DNA from: Bryum argenteum | Lineage: Eukaryota; Streptophyta; Bryopsida; Bryales; Bryaceae | Direction: 5' to 3' | Assembly: GCA_037043015.1 (NCBI GenBank) | Contig: CM073324.1 | Location: 14,715,013 to 14,779,012 of the forward strand | Length of the DNA stretch: 64,000 nucleotides | In this document: one piece after another, positions 1-11,141 of the stretch | Numbering within the stretch: position 1 is the stretch's first letter | Layout of the letters: each line of letters opens with the position of its first letter | The notes under the pieces: generated by a model | Databases searched by the model: none | Told to the model about the DNA's origin: nothing | Seen by the model: only the letters and a program-made list of their open reading frames with translations | Position numbers and translations under genes: made by a program

Positions 1-1867
1 CAATTTCAGTAAATCAATTCCTTTCTATCAATTCAATGTTATCAATCCGTGTGCTATTTGGTGCGTGTAGTATCTTATGTCTTGTATCGTCCTTCCTATC
101 GGCGCTCCCACACTGTATTTAGTTTGTTTAGGTAAGATCCCAACAGTGAGGTTCATTTGTTTGTTTTCAAGAATTTAGAGCCACTTTATATTAGGGGCCA
201 TTTGGAGTTGGGCCCATTTGGAGTTGAGCCCACTTGGACTTGAAGTGGGCCTTAACTTTAACTCTACTTTACAAAGTAGGTCATAGAGTGGACCTTGCAA
301 TATAAAGTCCTTAGGCCCACTTGGAGGGCCCAATTTGAAAATTCTAGAGAGAGAGATAGATTCTCATTGGTTGATGCCTAGGGTTTGGAAACAAGCCCAA
401 GAAATGGGCCCTAATAATAGTTTTTGATGCTTTCAGCATCAAGACTATTGCAAACGCTCTGCCCGTATGTGACACTTTAAAGTAATCGTTAAAAGTAAAC
501 GTAGTCACTAAAGTTTCTGGACATCATAGTGTCTGTAGCAATCCTTTGTTGGTCGTAACTGGAACGGGCTAGTCACCAACTTGCTCCCTTTGCGTCGCAG
601 CTCCATTTCCGACTTATGATCCTGAAGATTCCACATTCTCAAATTCTTAAGCTTCTTGTGGTATTCTTGAACTCTTTGTGCTCATTTTTGAGGGTTTTAG
701 TGTCATTTTAAGGTTTCAGATGTTTCATAGGAAGTGAAAACATGGAGCAGAGGTGCCAGTTGTGAGCGGAGTTTGCGTCCACAGCGACATTTGTGCGAGT
801 AGAAACAACTTCCGCTTTTATTGCCAAAGCGAATTGTGCAAGAAAGCATTCTCCCGTGTCGATTTCCTCAATCAGAAACTCGCCTTCGTCACATGTGGTA
901 AGCTTAGGGTTTTGAGCTCCTCTTTCCAATTCTTAACTTTGCAGCTCACGTCATGAGCCTCACTTTCTCTACCGCTAGCACAATGGTTTCTAGGGGTGCT
1001 GCAATCTGCACATCAAGGATACCCTTGCTACGATTTCCAATCCACTGATCTATGCTCAGTTTGTAGAAAAGTTTAAAGTATTACCTTAAGGAATATCAAG
1101 TGGTTTGTGGCCTTCTTTCTGTCGACAACAGCCCCGCATCTCTCCACGCACTGTTAAAATCTTTGACGGGGTTTCCTCCAAGCTCTTGCATCCACAAGAC
1201 CAAAGATGAGGTGCGCCATAATCCTCTCACAAATATAATTTCCATACTCATTGTTGACTACTTACCTCTCCTTTCAATCTCTTGAGCATCGATGACAATC
1301 GCAACTTCAAAGAGAAGCCTCTCCTTTGTCTTCTTTCCATTCAGATCCCAAGCTAATTTTTAGCAGATTTTTCCATTCAGAAATGAGTTTATCCTCTAGG
1401 TTCGACATCATCATCCCAAATTAGCTCTATTTTTTGAGTTTCACCGGCAACTCTTCTTACATCTATGACATCAAAGTGCTAACCTAATACAACAATTTCT
1501 CTTAGGGTCAATCCAGATTGATGCATACGTGCAACAAGCTGCTTTCAACAATGAAATAACCCAAAGTATTGATTTCAGAAGGATTAGTAAATGATTCATT
1601 CCATACATGTTACGTTCTTTTCCACTTGAAGCATAGGTTTCACATTCTGCGTGATTTCTCCTTGCAAAGTTGAGCTTAATTGTTGAAGGCTTCCGAGAAG
1701 CTGTATGTGAGGATGTAGCACCTTTGTTTATGGTCTTCTATGGGTTGGAGTGGGTTTTTTTTAGCTAGGATTTCAATCTAGGGGTTGCTTTCCATTGTAT
1801 TGATGGTGTATGTTCTAAAGATGAGATAAGACAAATGAGCTACTGCACATGGAATTAGATACATTGT
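1..1867. other. Intergenic, no gene recognised
   Basis: All open frames here are short (73 codons or fewer) and none resembles a known domain. Positions 180-420 hold several imperfect repeats of a GGGCCCA / CACTTGGA motif, which look like eroded repeat DNA. I cannot assign a function to this stretch. Confidence 0.5.
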
Positions 1868-2105
1868 CCTTAAGCGTAGGCTCATTGCTTAGTCATTGTC
1901 CAAGGGTCATGTTTTTTAGTTGTCTTTCTGCCAAGTTAGCCTCTTAGATGGTACAAGAAATATTTAGAATAATGTAATTATAGTCACCTTAAGCATAGGC
2001 TCATCGCTTAGTCATTGTCGAAGGGTCATGTTTTTCGGTTGTCTTTCTGCCAAGTTAGCTCTTAGATGGTGCAAGAAATATTTAAAATAATCTAATTATA
2101 GTCAG
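1868..2105. repeat. Two tandem copies of a 119-bp unit
   Basis: A unit beginning CCTTAAGCRTAGGCTCAT occurs at 1868 and again at 1987. The copies are near-identical over about 118 bp, including the shared stretches around GGGTCATGTTTTT and CAAGAAATATTTA. This is a recent simple duplication in non-coding DNA with no coding content. Confidence 0.85.
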
Positions 2106-2446
2106 CTCAATCTATATGGAACTTTTTTATAAGTATGAACTTATGTCAATGTTATGTATCTTAGATTTATGGTTTAACCGTCGCATGCAGAACCTATGAC
2201 ACGGTTAAAAGTAACGGAACTTTTGAACATTATATAAATGATACATCAAAAGCTCTATAGCTACTACATGTTTTGAAGCATTCATTAACACAATCATGAT
2301 CGCACTGGAAGATGCTTTAGAAGACAATCATGTGTACCTCGAGATTGTTGCAAGATACAAACTTGATGGTGGTTGGAATGTGATGAAGGTTGGAATGTGA
2401 CAAAGGTCAACATCCAGAACTTACTTGCTGAAACAAGTTATTTAAT

Positions 2447-2680
2447 CTTAACCCTTAAACGTCAGTCGGGAATTGTATGTACCGGGACGTATTTTTCTCT
2501 CTGGAACATCAAAAAGGAACTAAAGTCTAGCAAGAGTTACACCTTTAGATTGAAAATTCTTCAACTAACATCTCTCATATGGAGGCATGTCAATATCTTA
2601 ACCTTATCATGTTCAAATACGACAAATACGTGTAGAATACTGTGGCCACCAGCGGCACCTTCTGACGTTTAAGGGTTAAG
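2447..2680. mobile_element. TTAA-flanked MITE with 19-bp perfect inverted ends (type B)
   Basis: The left end CTTAACCCTTAAACGTCAG (2447-2465) is the exact reverse complement of the right end (2662-2680). If the flanking TTAA (2448-2451 and 2676-2679) is taken as the target duplication, the element proper runs CCCTTAAACG...CGTTTAAGGG. It has no transposase and is too short to be autonomous. Its right end also resembles that of the larger element at 31252-31877 (CACCTT..GACGTTTAAGGG). TTAA targets with CCC/GGG termini are the known signature of piggyBac-type elements; membership is an inference. Confidence 0.85.
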
Positions 2681-3589
2681 TTTCAAAAAAAATTGGATGG
2701 TCTTGTTCTATTTTTAGTTCACCTTTTTCTTTTGTATCCGGAGGACACAGGTACGGTTTAGTGTAGTAGAATTTAATAGGGTGAATTTTTGCTATTCAGT
2801 GTCGCTGCTCTACTTGCTTCAAACGGCATTGGAGATTGAGCGAAGGTTTTTGTGATTAGAGGACTAGAGTTTCAAAGGAGTATGACTTTGGACTTGCAAA
2901 CAATTTTTGGCGCTTCGGCCTCTACTTTTTGAACAACTTTTTCCTTACTTTTGTATTATTATTTTTGACCTTACATGAGGCATTGGGCTTTCTCATTGGC
3001 CCACAAAGATTGGAAATTCACCCAAATATATCCTTTTATATTGTGGTTGAAAAAGTCCATGTTGTAAGATTTCACAAGCAAAGCAAGGCCCCTTTTTAAA
3101 ATTTGGTGTCTGATCGTTGTATTTCACTTAAGTGAACTTGGTGGGCTATGTATGTTTGAAGGAAACTTTCATATAAGGGAACACTTTTGTAAATGATCTC
3201 CAAATAAGGGAAAAGATGCAAAATATTTGCAAAGAGAGAGAGGAACAAGTTTTTATATTTTGTTACATTTTCTCATCACTTGTAAACAAATTGAAGTTAA
3301 TATGAAGAAGATTGGCAGCTCCGCAACTTGAAGTTAGTATATAGTTTCTTCTACTTTCTCATGAAGCAACAACGAAACGTTTTCCTTCCCCTCTTTAACA
3401 ATATTTCCCGATTTTTCCCCTATTTGAATATATTTTACAAAAGTGTTCCCTTATATGAAATTTCCCTAGGGTATTATAGAATATATGCCTCTATTGATAA
3501 TTTCATTTGGTTTGGTTAGCTATGTGTGAGCCTATTTCAACATCCTATGAGGATAAAAGACGGCATCTGCAACCAACTTTGTTGATTGT
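2681..3589. other. Intergenic, no gene recognised
   Basis: AT-rich non-coding sequence. The only open frame of note (63 codons from 3328 on the plus strand) is hydrophobic low-complexity sequence without a recognisable domain. No promoter or RNA gene could be supported. Confidence 0.5.
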
Positions 3590-4490
3590 CCCAACTTGTT
3601 TAACAAGAATGTGATAAGGATGTAATCACCCAACAAAACCTCCTTTGTTTTTACAATCTTCAACAAAGATGTGATCAAGGATGGATTGTCCAACTAACTA
3701 TTTTCATCATCTTTGATAAGGATGTTCAATGAAGATGTGATCAAGAATGTGATTGTCCAACAAAGATTGATCACCCAACTAACTATTTCCATAAACTTCA
3801 ATAAGGATGTGATCGTCAAATTGATTGTTTCAATAAGAATCTCCAACAAAGATGCGATCAAGGATGTGATTGCCCAACAAAAATTGATTGCCCGCTCATC
3901 ATTTGCCCAACAATGCCCAATTGAGTGTTTCTGTATTAATCGCACACTCATTGTTTGTCCAATAACGCCCAACTCTTTTGAACAGGACCTTTCAGAAGGA
4001 TATTCAAGAAAGATCTCATCAAGAATGTGATTGCCCAACAAAAATTCATCGCCTAGCTCACTTTCCACAATCTTCAATAAAAATGTGATCACCAAAGTGA
4101 CTGTTTCCACAATTGCCCACGCACGCGACAACTTATGATGACTAATAAAACTTTTCATGCACATCAATAAAATTTAAGATAACCAGAATATTCTTTTAGT
4201 GCGACCACGTGACTATTTCCGCAATCGCCCATGCACGTGATGATGACTCATGATGACTGATGAAACTAATCATGCACATCAATATAATTTTAGATAACCA
4301 GAATATTTAAACTGGAATAATGACTTATGAAACTAATCATGCACATCAATATAAGTTCAGATAATTGAAATTTCATTCTAAAGTGATTGCCCAACTAATC
4401 ATGCACATCAAAATAAATTTTAGATGATCGGAATATCATTCTGAAGTAATTGCCCAACAATGCACATCAATAGGTATCATCCGAAACAAT
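3590..4490. repeat. Degenerate short tandem repeats
   Basis: From 3590 to about 4090 a motif like AACAAAGATGTGATCAAGGATG with GATTGCCCAAC recurs many times with variable spacing. From about 4150 to 4490 a second motif, CATGCACATCAATATAATTT followed by AGATAACCAGAATAT, recurs roughly every 55-115 bp. The open frames on both strands here (157 and 105 codons) come from the repetition and show no domain. Confidence 0.75.
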
Positions 4491-5771
4491 ATATGAACAA
4501 GAATATCTTACAATGTAGATGAGAGAAGTATAATGTTGTTCACCTATAAGTATCACTTTGAAATGATGACTGAACAACAAACAAGAATGAGTATCTTGCA
4601 ATGTGGATAAGATGACTATATTCTCTCGTTATGCAAGTTTACACACTCGTAAACAAGAACTTATATTCGTAAACAAGACTTTATATTCTCGGATTCCATC
4701 GGTAAAAAGATTCCATCGGTAAACAAGAACTCATTTTGAAAGACAATGCCACTATCGTCCAACACCCAGAAGTTAACATCAATATCGTCCAATACCCGAA
4801 CCGAAAGTTAACATTCAGTCGCAGTTCGTCCTTGACTTAGTGCTCAATAGTTAAGATGTATAGTACAGCGATTGACGTATTGCTACAGAGATGAGATGTA
4901 TAGTACAGCGATAAGTTCATCTGCCTTTGTTGGATTGCACCACATTCTATTAGAGAAATGAGGGGTATGACTAGAGTGAATCGAGCTGTTTACGCATGTA
5001 CAGCATCAGATGTGATAGAAAGTCACATGTGACAAAACACTGTTGTCACACCATGATTGGTAATTGAAGGTTCTCGTCTTTCGAGGGGTCAAGACATCAG
5101 ATCCACACGCAGACAAATGAAGAAGAACGGTCCTGTCAATAAATTTCATTTATACAATTTGAATTTGTATTGTATCGCAAAGCTACATCAGACATGTAGC
5201 CCATCAGTGTCACTAAATAGCCCTCTTTGCCGATGAAGAAGTACACAACCTGCACATGTAGAATCTACGAAGATTCACTACATGGACAAATTCTACATTC
5301 GCACGGCTGTCAAAGGCTATGTACTCCGTAGAATCGAGTAATACGATCCTCCATCTTTGCTATCATGCTGCGCATGAAAACATACGCATCAAACAGCATA
5401 CAAATTCGTCATTGGTTACTCAGATGCAATATTAGAACCTGTTGAAGAGAACAGGGCCATAAAAGCCTTTACAATCTCAGGGTAAGCAAGAACTCTTGCC
5501 GTCATTTTTCAAGCATATAAACAAGTTGGTATGTCGGTACGCCGACGATCGTTGGAACTGGTGTAGCGGTCATTACCTCGAAACTTCTGCTCGGCAACAA
5601 CTTGTTGTGACCGTGTTTTGGCTGGCGTAGGAGTTATCACTGTTCCCGAGGCTTTGCAAAAAGTAGCCTTCAGAACACGAACTCAATGTAACTAGCCTGT
5701 CAGTGTAAATCAAATAGAGTGGGAAATAAAGTAACATCCCAAGAAGAGATGTTTGGCCACCGACTCTGCTG
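4491..5771. other. Intergenic, no gene recognised
   Basis: Contains short local repeats such as ATGTATAGTACAGCGAT (near 4857 and 4896) but no open frame or structure I can interpret. Its right end probably holds the 3' untranslated region of the minus-strand J-domain gene. Confidence 0.4.
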
Positions 5772-7755
5772 TCAACTAGTGTCCATGGCGAACTGGTGTA
5801 GCGGAAGTAGTGACTTCATGCGTGTGATGAGTTTGAAAGTCTCTTCTGCCTGCACTTGCTGCTGCGGATCACCTTTCACCGAGGCTGAGGTCCGGTCAGG
5901 ATGAAATCGAAGCAGCGCCTTCTTGTACGCTGCACTAACCTGTTGCCGAGCCAGCCCATCAATTTAGCATGTTTATGGGTATCAAAAGTGAAAGAAAACC
6001 GAGAGAAAGATAGGTACCTGCTGATTTGAAGGATAAAGGCCACCCTCGACAGGAATCTGGAGGGTGCGGAGCAGTGAGGCCATGTCTTTGCACCCTGAAG
6101 CCACGCGCTCAAGCTCAGCCTGCACCTTACTCCGTATCTGGTTCTTGTAGCCCATGGTCCTCTCTTCCTGCTCCACAAAACAAAATGCAACATGAGTTCC
6201 CTAGAGATGGAAATTGATGAATGATGTGCGCTACTTTAAAATCTCATCTCCGGCATGGATAGAGTGATTCCATAGCATTTTGCGTATGAACGGAGCAATA
6301 CCGTCTGCAGATTCTGACGAATCTCTGCGAGTCTCTGCTTCTGCCGCAACTCAACCTCATTCTTTCGGTCAGCTTCCGCCCTTTTCCGTTCTCGCAGCCT
6401 TCGTGCCTCCTGAGCCTGCACAATTCACAACGCGACTCAAGCTTTGACCTTTTCCTGCCAGAGGTTGGCTAGGCTCTTGATCCCAAGGCGATGAAAAGAA
6501 CCGAAGATATGTGCAGTGAACATTTTTAAACCCTAAGAAATGAGCAGAGTACAAAGGCGCAGAAGATGTATACATCCTCGGGTACCACGACATAAGGGAC
6601 CACCAATCCACCCTCAAACATGGAAGATAAGCAAAGATTCAACCTTTCAAAACTTCCTGGATGATATCAGTCGTAATCTCACACTGCATCGCTCAGTTGA
6701 GAAGCTACTGCTCTTACTCAAATCATGTTGGAGCATAAAAACCTAGGAGTTTCAGTAGGATAACGAATGTTGATGGAATAAGCAAAAGCAAGAGTGCTCA
6801 CCTGCTTCTGGAGCTCTTCCTGCCGCCTCGCCCACTCTTCTTCATCAGCGAGCTTGAAATCCGCCGTTTCTTTAAGCTTCTCTCGACCATCGAGAAGAAC
6901 TTGGCCAGCAACATCAGGAGCAGCAGCTTCCAAAACGCCTGACTCCCCAGTACATTGATTGCCCATGTTGACGGAATCAACAACACCAACATGGCCGCTC
7001 GTGCTCGCCCCATCCGTTCCATTCGTGCGATGAACTTTCAAGGGGGAGAGAGAGGCAAAGTCCAGCTCGCAACGTCTCCTTACGCCCCTCCTCAAATAGG
7101 TCGAGCACGAAGCCACGTTCTTCAAAGGACTCTCCTTCAGAGAGGTCCCAGCAGAGGACTCGGGCTTGGCATGAGGACGAGAGACAACCTCATCGTCCCC
7201 ATTCTCCTGCGGCTCGACTTGGGACGAAGTCGAAGTACTCTCGGAAAGCTCCTGGAAGCTGATGTGGTCGACAGGGGGGCTCACGTGACCGTTGGACTGC
7301 ACGGTCTCGGCCGTGCCCGAGTCGTCGTCCTCGTCCTCATCCTCCTGCATCATCTCGTGGTTGTACGGTACGTGCGAGTTGTAGGTGCCGGCTTTGGACC
7401 CCTCGCTCCGCAAGATTGGACATGTGCGCCGCTTCAACCTCGATGCCTCCCATTGCTTGCGCAGATCCTCCTGCAAGTCACTGTCGGGAACCAAACAGTC
7501 GCTGCTATCGTCGCCTGATGGCGTATCCTCCTCCCTCTTTTCCTGCTTAGGTTGCCTTGTCCTTCCACCACATGCTCGGAACGCCCACGACGAGTCCCGA
7601 GAAGCGGGCGATGGCCCAGCACGAAAGATTGGCGGTCGAGAATCAAGTACCTGACAATCATCGTCGCTGTCCTCGCTGTTAATCGAGTCACAGCTCGCAA
7701 ACGCCGAGCTCGCTTCCGAGGAGCTTCTAACCACGGGCCCGGATGCGAACCTCAT
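5772..7755 (-). CDS. J-domain co-chaperone with C-terminal J domain
   Basis: Four coding exons (7755-6802, 6415-6302, 6170-6018, 5939-5772) join in phase 0 to give about 462 residues. The N-terminal 318 residues are acidic, Ser-rich and low complexity, with a DEDEDDDSG run. Exon 2 is a highly charged helix (about residues 319-356). The C-terminus carries a J-domain-like segment in which helix II ends in the invariant HPD (LLRFHPDR). J domains stimulate the ATPase of Hsp70, and a C-terminal J domain after a long disordered region is the auxilin-like arrangement; the exact client is unknown. The start at 7755 follows a likely 5'-UTR intron (7881-7759, GTAACA...TTTTGCAG); an in-frame ATG 18 bases upstream lies inside that intron. 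The exon 3 acceptor is ambiguous by one codon (GAGCAG). Confidence 0.8.
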
Positions 7756-8718
7756 ACTCTGCAAAAGCACCATAATCTCGTAACCCCAATTTCCAGCACA
7801 ACATTCGTCTCCTTAGCTTCCCGACACAGCCCTTCAACTTTCTCAACCAAAGTTATCATGCCAAGATCAGGCGATTGTTACCTGAGGTTGTACCCGACGC
7901 CAACAATTGCCCCTCCGCGCCAGGGCTGCCGTTAAGCCTTCAAACCCTCCAACCCAATAGACTTTAACATACAAAAGCTCGATTGCAGGTCTTGCGTATC
8001 ATCAATTGCTGCCCCGATCGTCGAAACCCCAATACGCAAACATTTCCCGAATGAAGTGAGAGTCGGGGGCACGGAAAGAGAGAGAGAGAGAGGGGCGGCA
8101 ATTGGGTTCCGTTCTAACGGTCAATTACTCAGCGCAACCCCAATTGCGAGACCTCGGAAAGAACGAGCGAGAGAATGAGAAGCGTCGCAGCTACGTTAAA
8201 AGCAATGCTGGAGAACCCATAACCATAACTGCAGCGATCAAGTGGCGGAGAAGCTCCCTGGACACGAAATTGCATTGCAATGAGCGAGAGAGTGCTTGCT
8301 CGCTCGCCTGCCTACAGAACGTGAGTACTCGTTCTATTGATTCTGTTGCCATTCTAGGTTTCCTCCTCCTTGTTCTTCTTCCGACGTATCGGGACGGGCC
8401 GGGTCGGGTCGGAGGACGGGTCCGGCCTTCGCCCCCGGTCCTCAGGGTCGGTCTGGTCTTGGATTGGACTAATAATGGTGGTTCGGCCGGGCAGCTTCAC
8501 CGCTGTGGAGGTGGTCGCTGCCCGTGTTTATCTCCCGCGCTTTTTGGGGACCTCAGACTCTCTCCCGCCGAAACTCTCTCTTTAAGTGCAGTTCCTTCTT
8601 TCCTTTTCGTGTCTGGATGGGGCAGCCCGCTTGTTTTATGGAATACTTTCTCAGTTGCTCTTTTTCTTTCCGAGCTCTTCACTGCGTCACCTCCTTCTTA
8701 CTGTCAAAATTTAACATA
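7756..8718. promoter_or_regulatory. Leader and upstream region of the J-domain gene
   Basis: Holds the probable 5'-UTR intron (7881-7759) and a GC-rich upstream part with a GA microsatellite near 8082-8094 and GGTCGGGTCGG-type runs near 8400-8420. Long plus-strand frames here (205 and 127 codons) overlap the leader in a GC-rich stretch and show no domain, so I treat them as chance. A TATA element could not be fixed. Confidence 0.4.
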
Positions 8719-9038
8719 AGAGAAACTCCAACCTATTTAGAGGTGAGCATGAATAGAGTGTTAGTTCGACCTATATATCCTTGGATGTATGTCCAGAGGT
8801 CATCACACCAATGATGAGACTACTAACCCCTCTGGCGTAAACACTATGCTAGTTCTTACTTAGCGACTAATACATATTAGATACCCAACATGGTATCCCT
8901 TTGACGTACCCCGACAACGAGGTCCAAGAACCCCCTCTATAGTTGGGTAAACCATGGTGGTGAGCTCTAGGCCGACATGGGAAATAGAACCGCCGACCTC
9001 CTCGTTGGGGGCCATGAGCCCTAATCACCAGGCCAAGG
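8719..9038 (-). mobile_element. tRNA-derived SINE-like element
   Basis: Read on the minus strand, the element begins with a tRNA-like head. A box A-like TGGCCTGGTGATTAGGGC (9034-9017) is followed about 25 bases on by a box B-like GGCGGTTCTATTTCCC (near 8993-8978). The body then runs to about 8719. Its last 150 bases (from about GAACTAGCATAGTG to AATAGGTTGGAGT) match the plus-strand sequence at 33395-33552, showing that this is a dispersed family. No protein is encoded. SINE identity is an inference from the two promoter boxes plus the second copy. Confidence 0.55.
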
Positions 9039-9459
9039 CTTCTGATGCCTCAAAATTTACAAGTATGCTTGGAAGCTCAACATTCACTTTGTTCCAATAC
9101 TATAGTATTATGGAATTTACTAAGCATAAATGCCTTTTATCTCATCTCCCACTTATCTTAAATCTCACTTATGATAATGATATCCTAGTGAAAATACGGC
9201 AATTTCTATCAAGCTCCACACGAATATTTCCACTAAGAATGTCTAATTTCACCAAAATTAGTGATATAAAACATAGAATGAGTCATTTTACCTCAATGAA
9301 TATTGTACATTTTCCATCGAGAACTTCTACTAATTAAAAAAACTCAATTTTTCATCTGCGTATCATAAGGATCACAATGAAACGAAAACAACTCCACATC
9401 ATTCCTTTGTATGTTTAAATTAGCATAAAATCCTAAGGGAAGGTTCACATGGGGAGTGA
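9039..9459. other. Intergenic, no gene recognised
   Basis: AT-rich sequence with no convincing open frame, element end or RNA gene. Confidence 0.5.
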
Positions 9460-10356
9460 AGTTGTACGTGGGGCCAAATTGGTCAAAAATCCCTCTTGTG
9501 TGATTGCTTCATATTTCAAAGTTCAAAATATGAACCAGTCACATTAGAGGGGATTTTGCTCTCTTTCAGCCCCATGTAAAGCATCCTAAAAACAACCTCA
9601 CATGATTTTTTTCCTAAGTTTAATTTGGATGATAACTATTTGTTACACTTATAAAAAGTGTGTTGATTTTCAATCAATAGTAGCATCAAGAGAAATATCA
9701 TTTGGTGAAATTCATGTAGAAATTACTTGTCAGAATTGGACACATTCTACATGTGTTATCCATAATATTTGAAAGTAAACATTCAATAATTGGATATTAG
9801 AGATACAAAATAAGTCATTGATCACAAACACCTAATTTTGTTATTGTCAATAATCTTTTACATTAAGAAGTTTCTAGAAGTGTGGACTAAGGAACGCTTT
9901 ATACAAAGACTCAAGTCAATCATGGGGCCTAAGGTTTAAAAACTTCTCTTATGTGATTGGTCTCTTATATTCTATCTCGTGAAATATCTTGAATAAACCA
10001 ATCACACTGGAGGAATTTTTGCTCTCTTTAGACCTTATCATTGGCTGAATTTCTTGTGAAAAGTGTCTCTAATATTGCCTCAAGAACGAACTATTTGGTC
10101 TTAACCCTTGACTTACTAAGTTTACTATGAAAAAATTCTAATTTTTAGTTGTAGTTATCCTCCTCTATGACTATAAAATCGTCAATTGAGTCCATGGTTA
10201 AGTGTTTTCTCATGCAAACATGGAGAGGAATTTTCATGAAAAGTCAAGCCGTACATGGGGTTTGAGGAGGCCACAAATTCCTCTCTTGTGATTGGTCTTT
10301 TCAAGTGATGAACCAATGACATACCAAGGAAATTTTTTCCTCCTTTTGCCCCATGA
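9460..10356. repeat. Three related foldback (inverted-repeat) units
   Basis: Units at about 9460-9592, 9915-10045 and 10250-10356 share a plan. An outer TACRTGGGG is followed by CCTCTCTTGTGATTGGT, and then the inverted counterpart AACCARTCACA..GAGG leads to a closing CCCCATG. Each could fold into a hairpin of about 100-130 bases. The units differ by substitutions and small indels, so they are separate old copies of one foldback MITE-like family. No target duplication could be fixed. Confidence 0.6.
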
Positions 10357-11141
10357 CCGCCTTAACTCCCTACGTAAAGTGTCTCTTAGCCTTGATCCTT
10401 TGCATGTCCCTTGAGGGCCCTTTGCCTATCCACTAAAAGAAGGTGGTCAAAGCTTTTGACCTTGTTGAATACATCCAATTTTCCAGAATTGGCACCTCAA
10501 TTACATGAATATTTGAACCAACTTCAAGAGCCTAAGGTAAGGAGTTTGAAATCTTAAAAATCGTATCAATACTCTTAATGTTTTGTGTACAAGAAGGTAT
10601 TTAGAGGCTTTTAACCAACTTGAAAGGACTTGGATAAAAACTTGTTCCATTTGTTAGCGGTGGATTTCAACGTGCAGATGCGTAGAAGATAGAGGTGCTC
10701 TCCATTAGCCCCATGTACAACTTGATTCCCTATGTAAAGCGGCATGTGTTGCATATTTATACAACATGAATGGCGCACATATAAAGGTTACTGGATAACC
10801 TATTAGGATAGCTTAAAAGTGTTCGCAATTCCTTGTTATAAAGAAAAGGCTCACACAACAACATGAAGTGTTTCCACAAACTTTTCAAGCAAATCATGGC
10901 AGTACTAGTACTGCTATTTCTTCCAAGCTTTATTACTGCAAAACAATCATTTGAGCATTATATAACACTTTGCATAAGAAAAAGCAACTCCTGCCATGAA
11001 GTTCCTACGCTACCAGCTATCACTAATCACTAGTTTCTGCAACCCCTGATTCTGAGCAGATCTACTATTGTGTGCAAAATCCGTGCTTCTTGGTTAAGCC
11101 AAACAAACACATTCTGAAAGGTCTGTTTGAGGTGCAATGTC
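10357..11141. other. Intergenic; 3' flank of the eIF3i gene
   Basis: Another TTAGCCCCATGTACAACTT fragment of the foldback family lies near 10708-10726. The right part is presumably the 3'-UTR of the eIF3i gene, which ends at 11142. No gene seen. Confidence 0.4.

Noticed and set aside
8102..8719. 205-codon plus-strand open frame
   Set aside because: Lies in the GC-rich upstream region of the J-domain gene, with no domain and a biased composition; the right end is in the SINE-like repeat.
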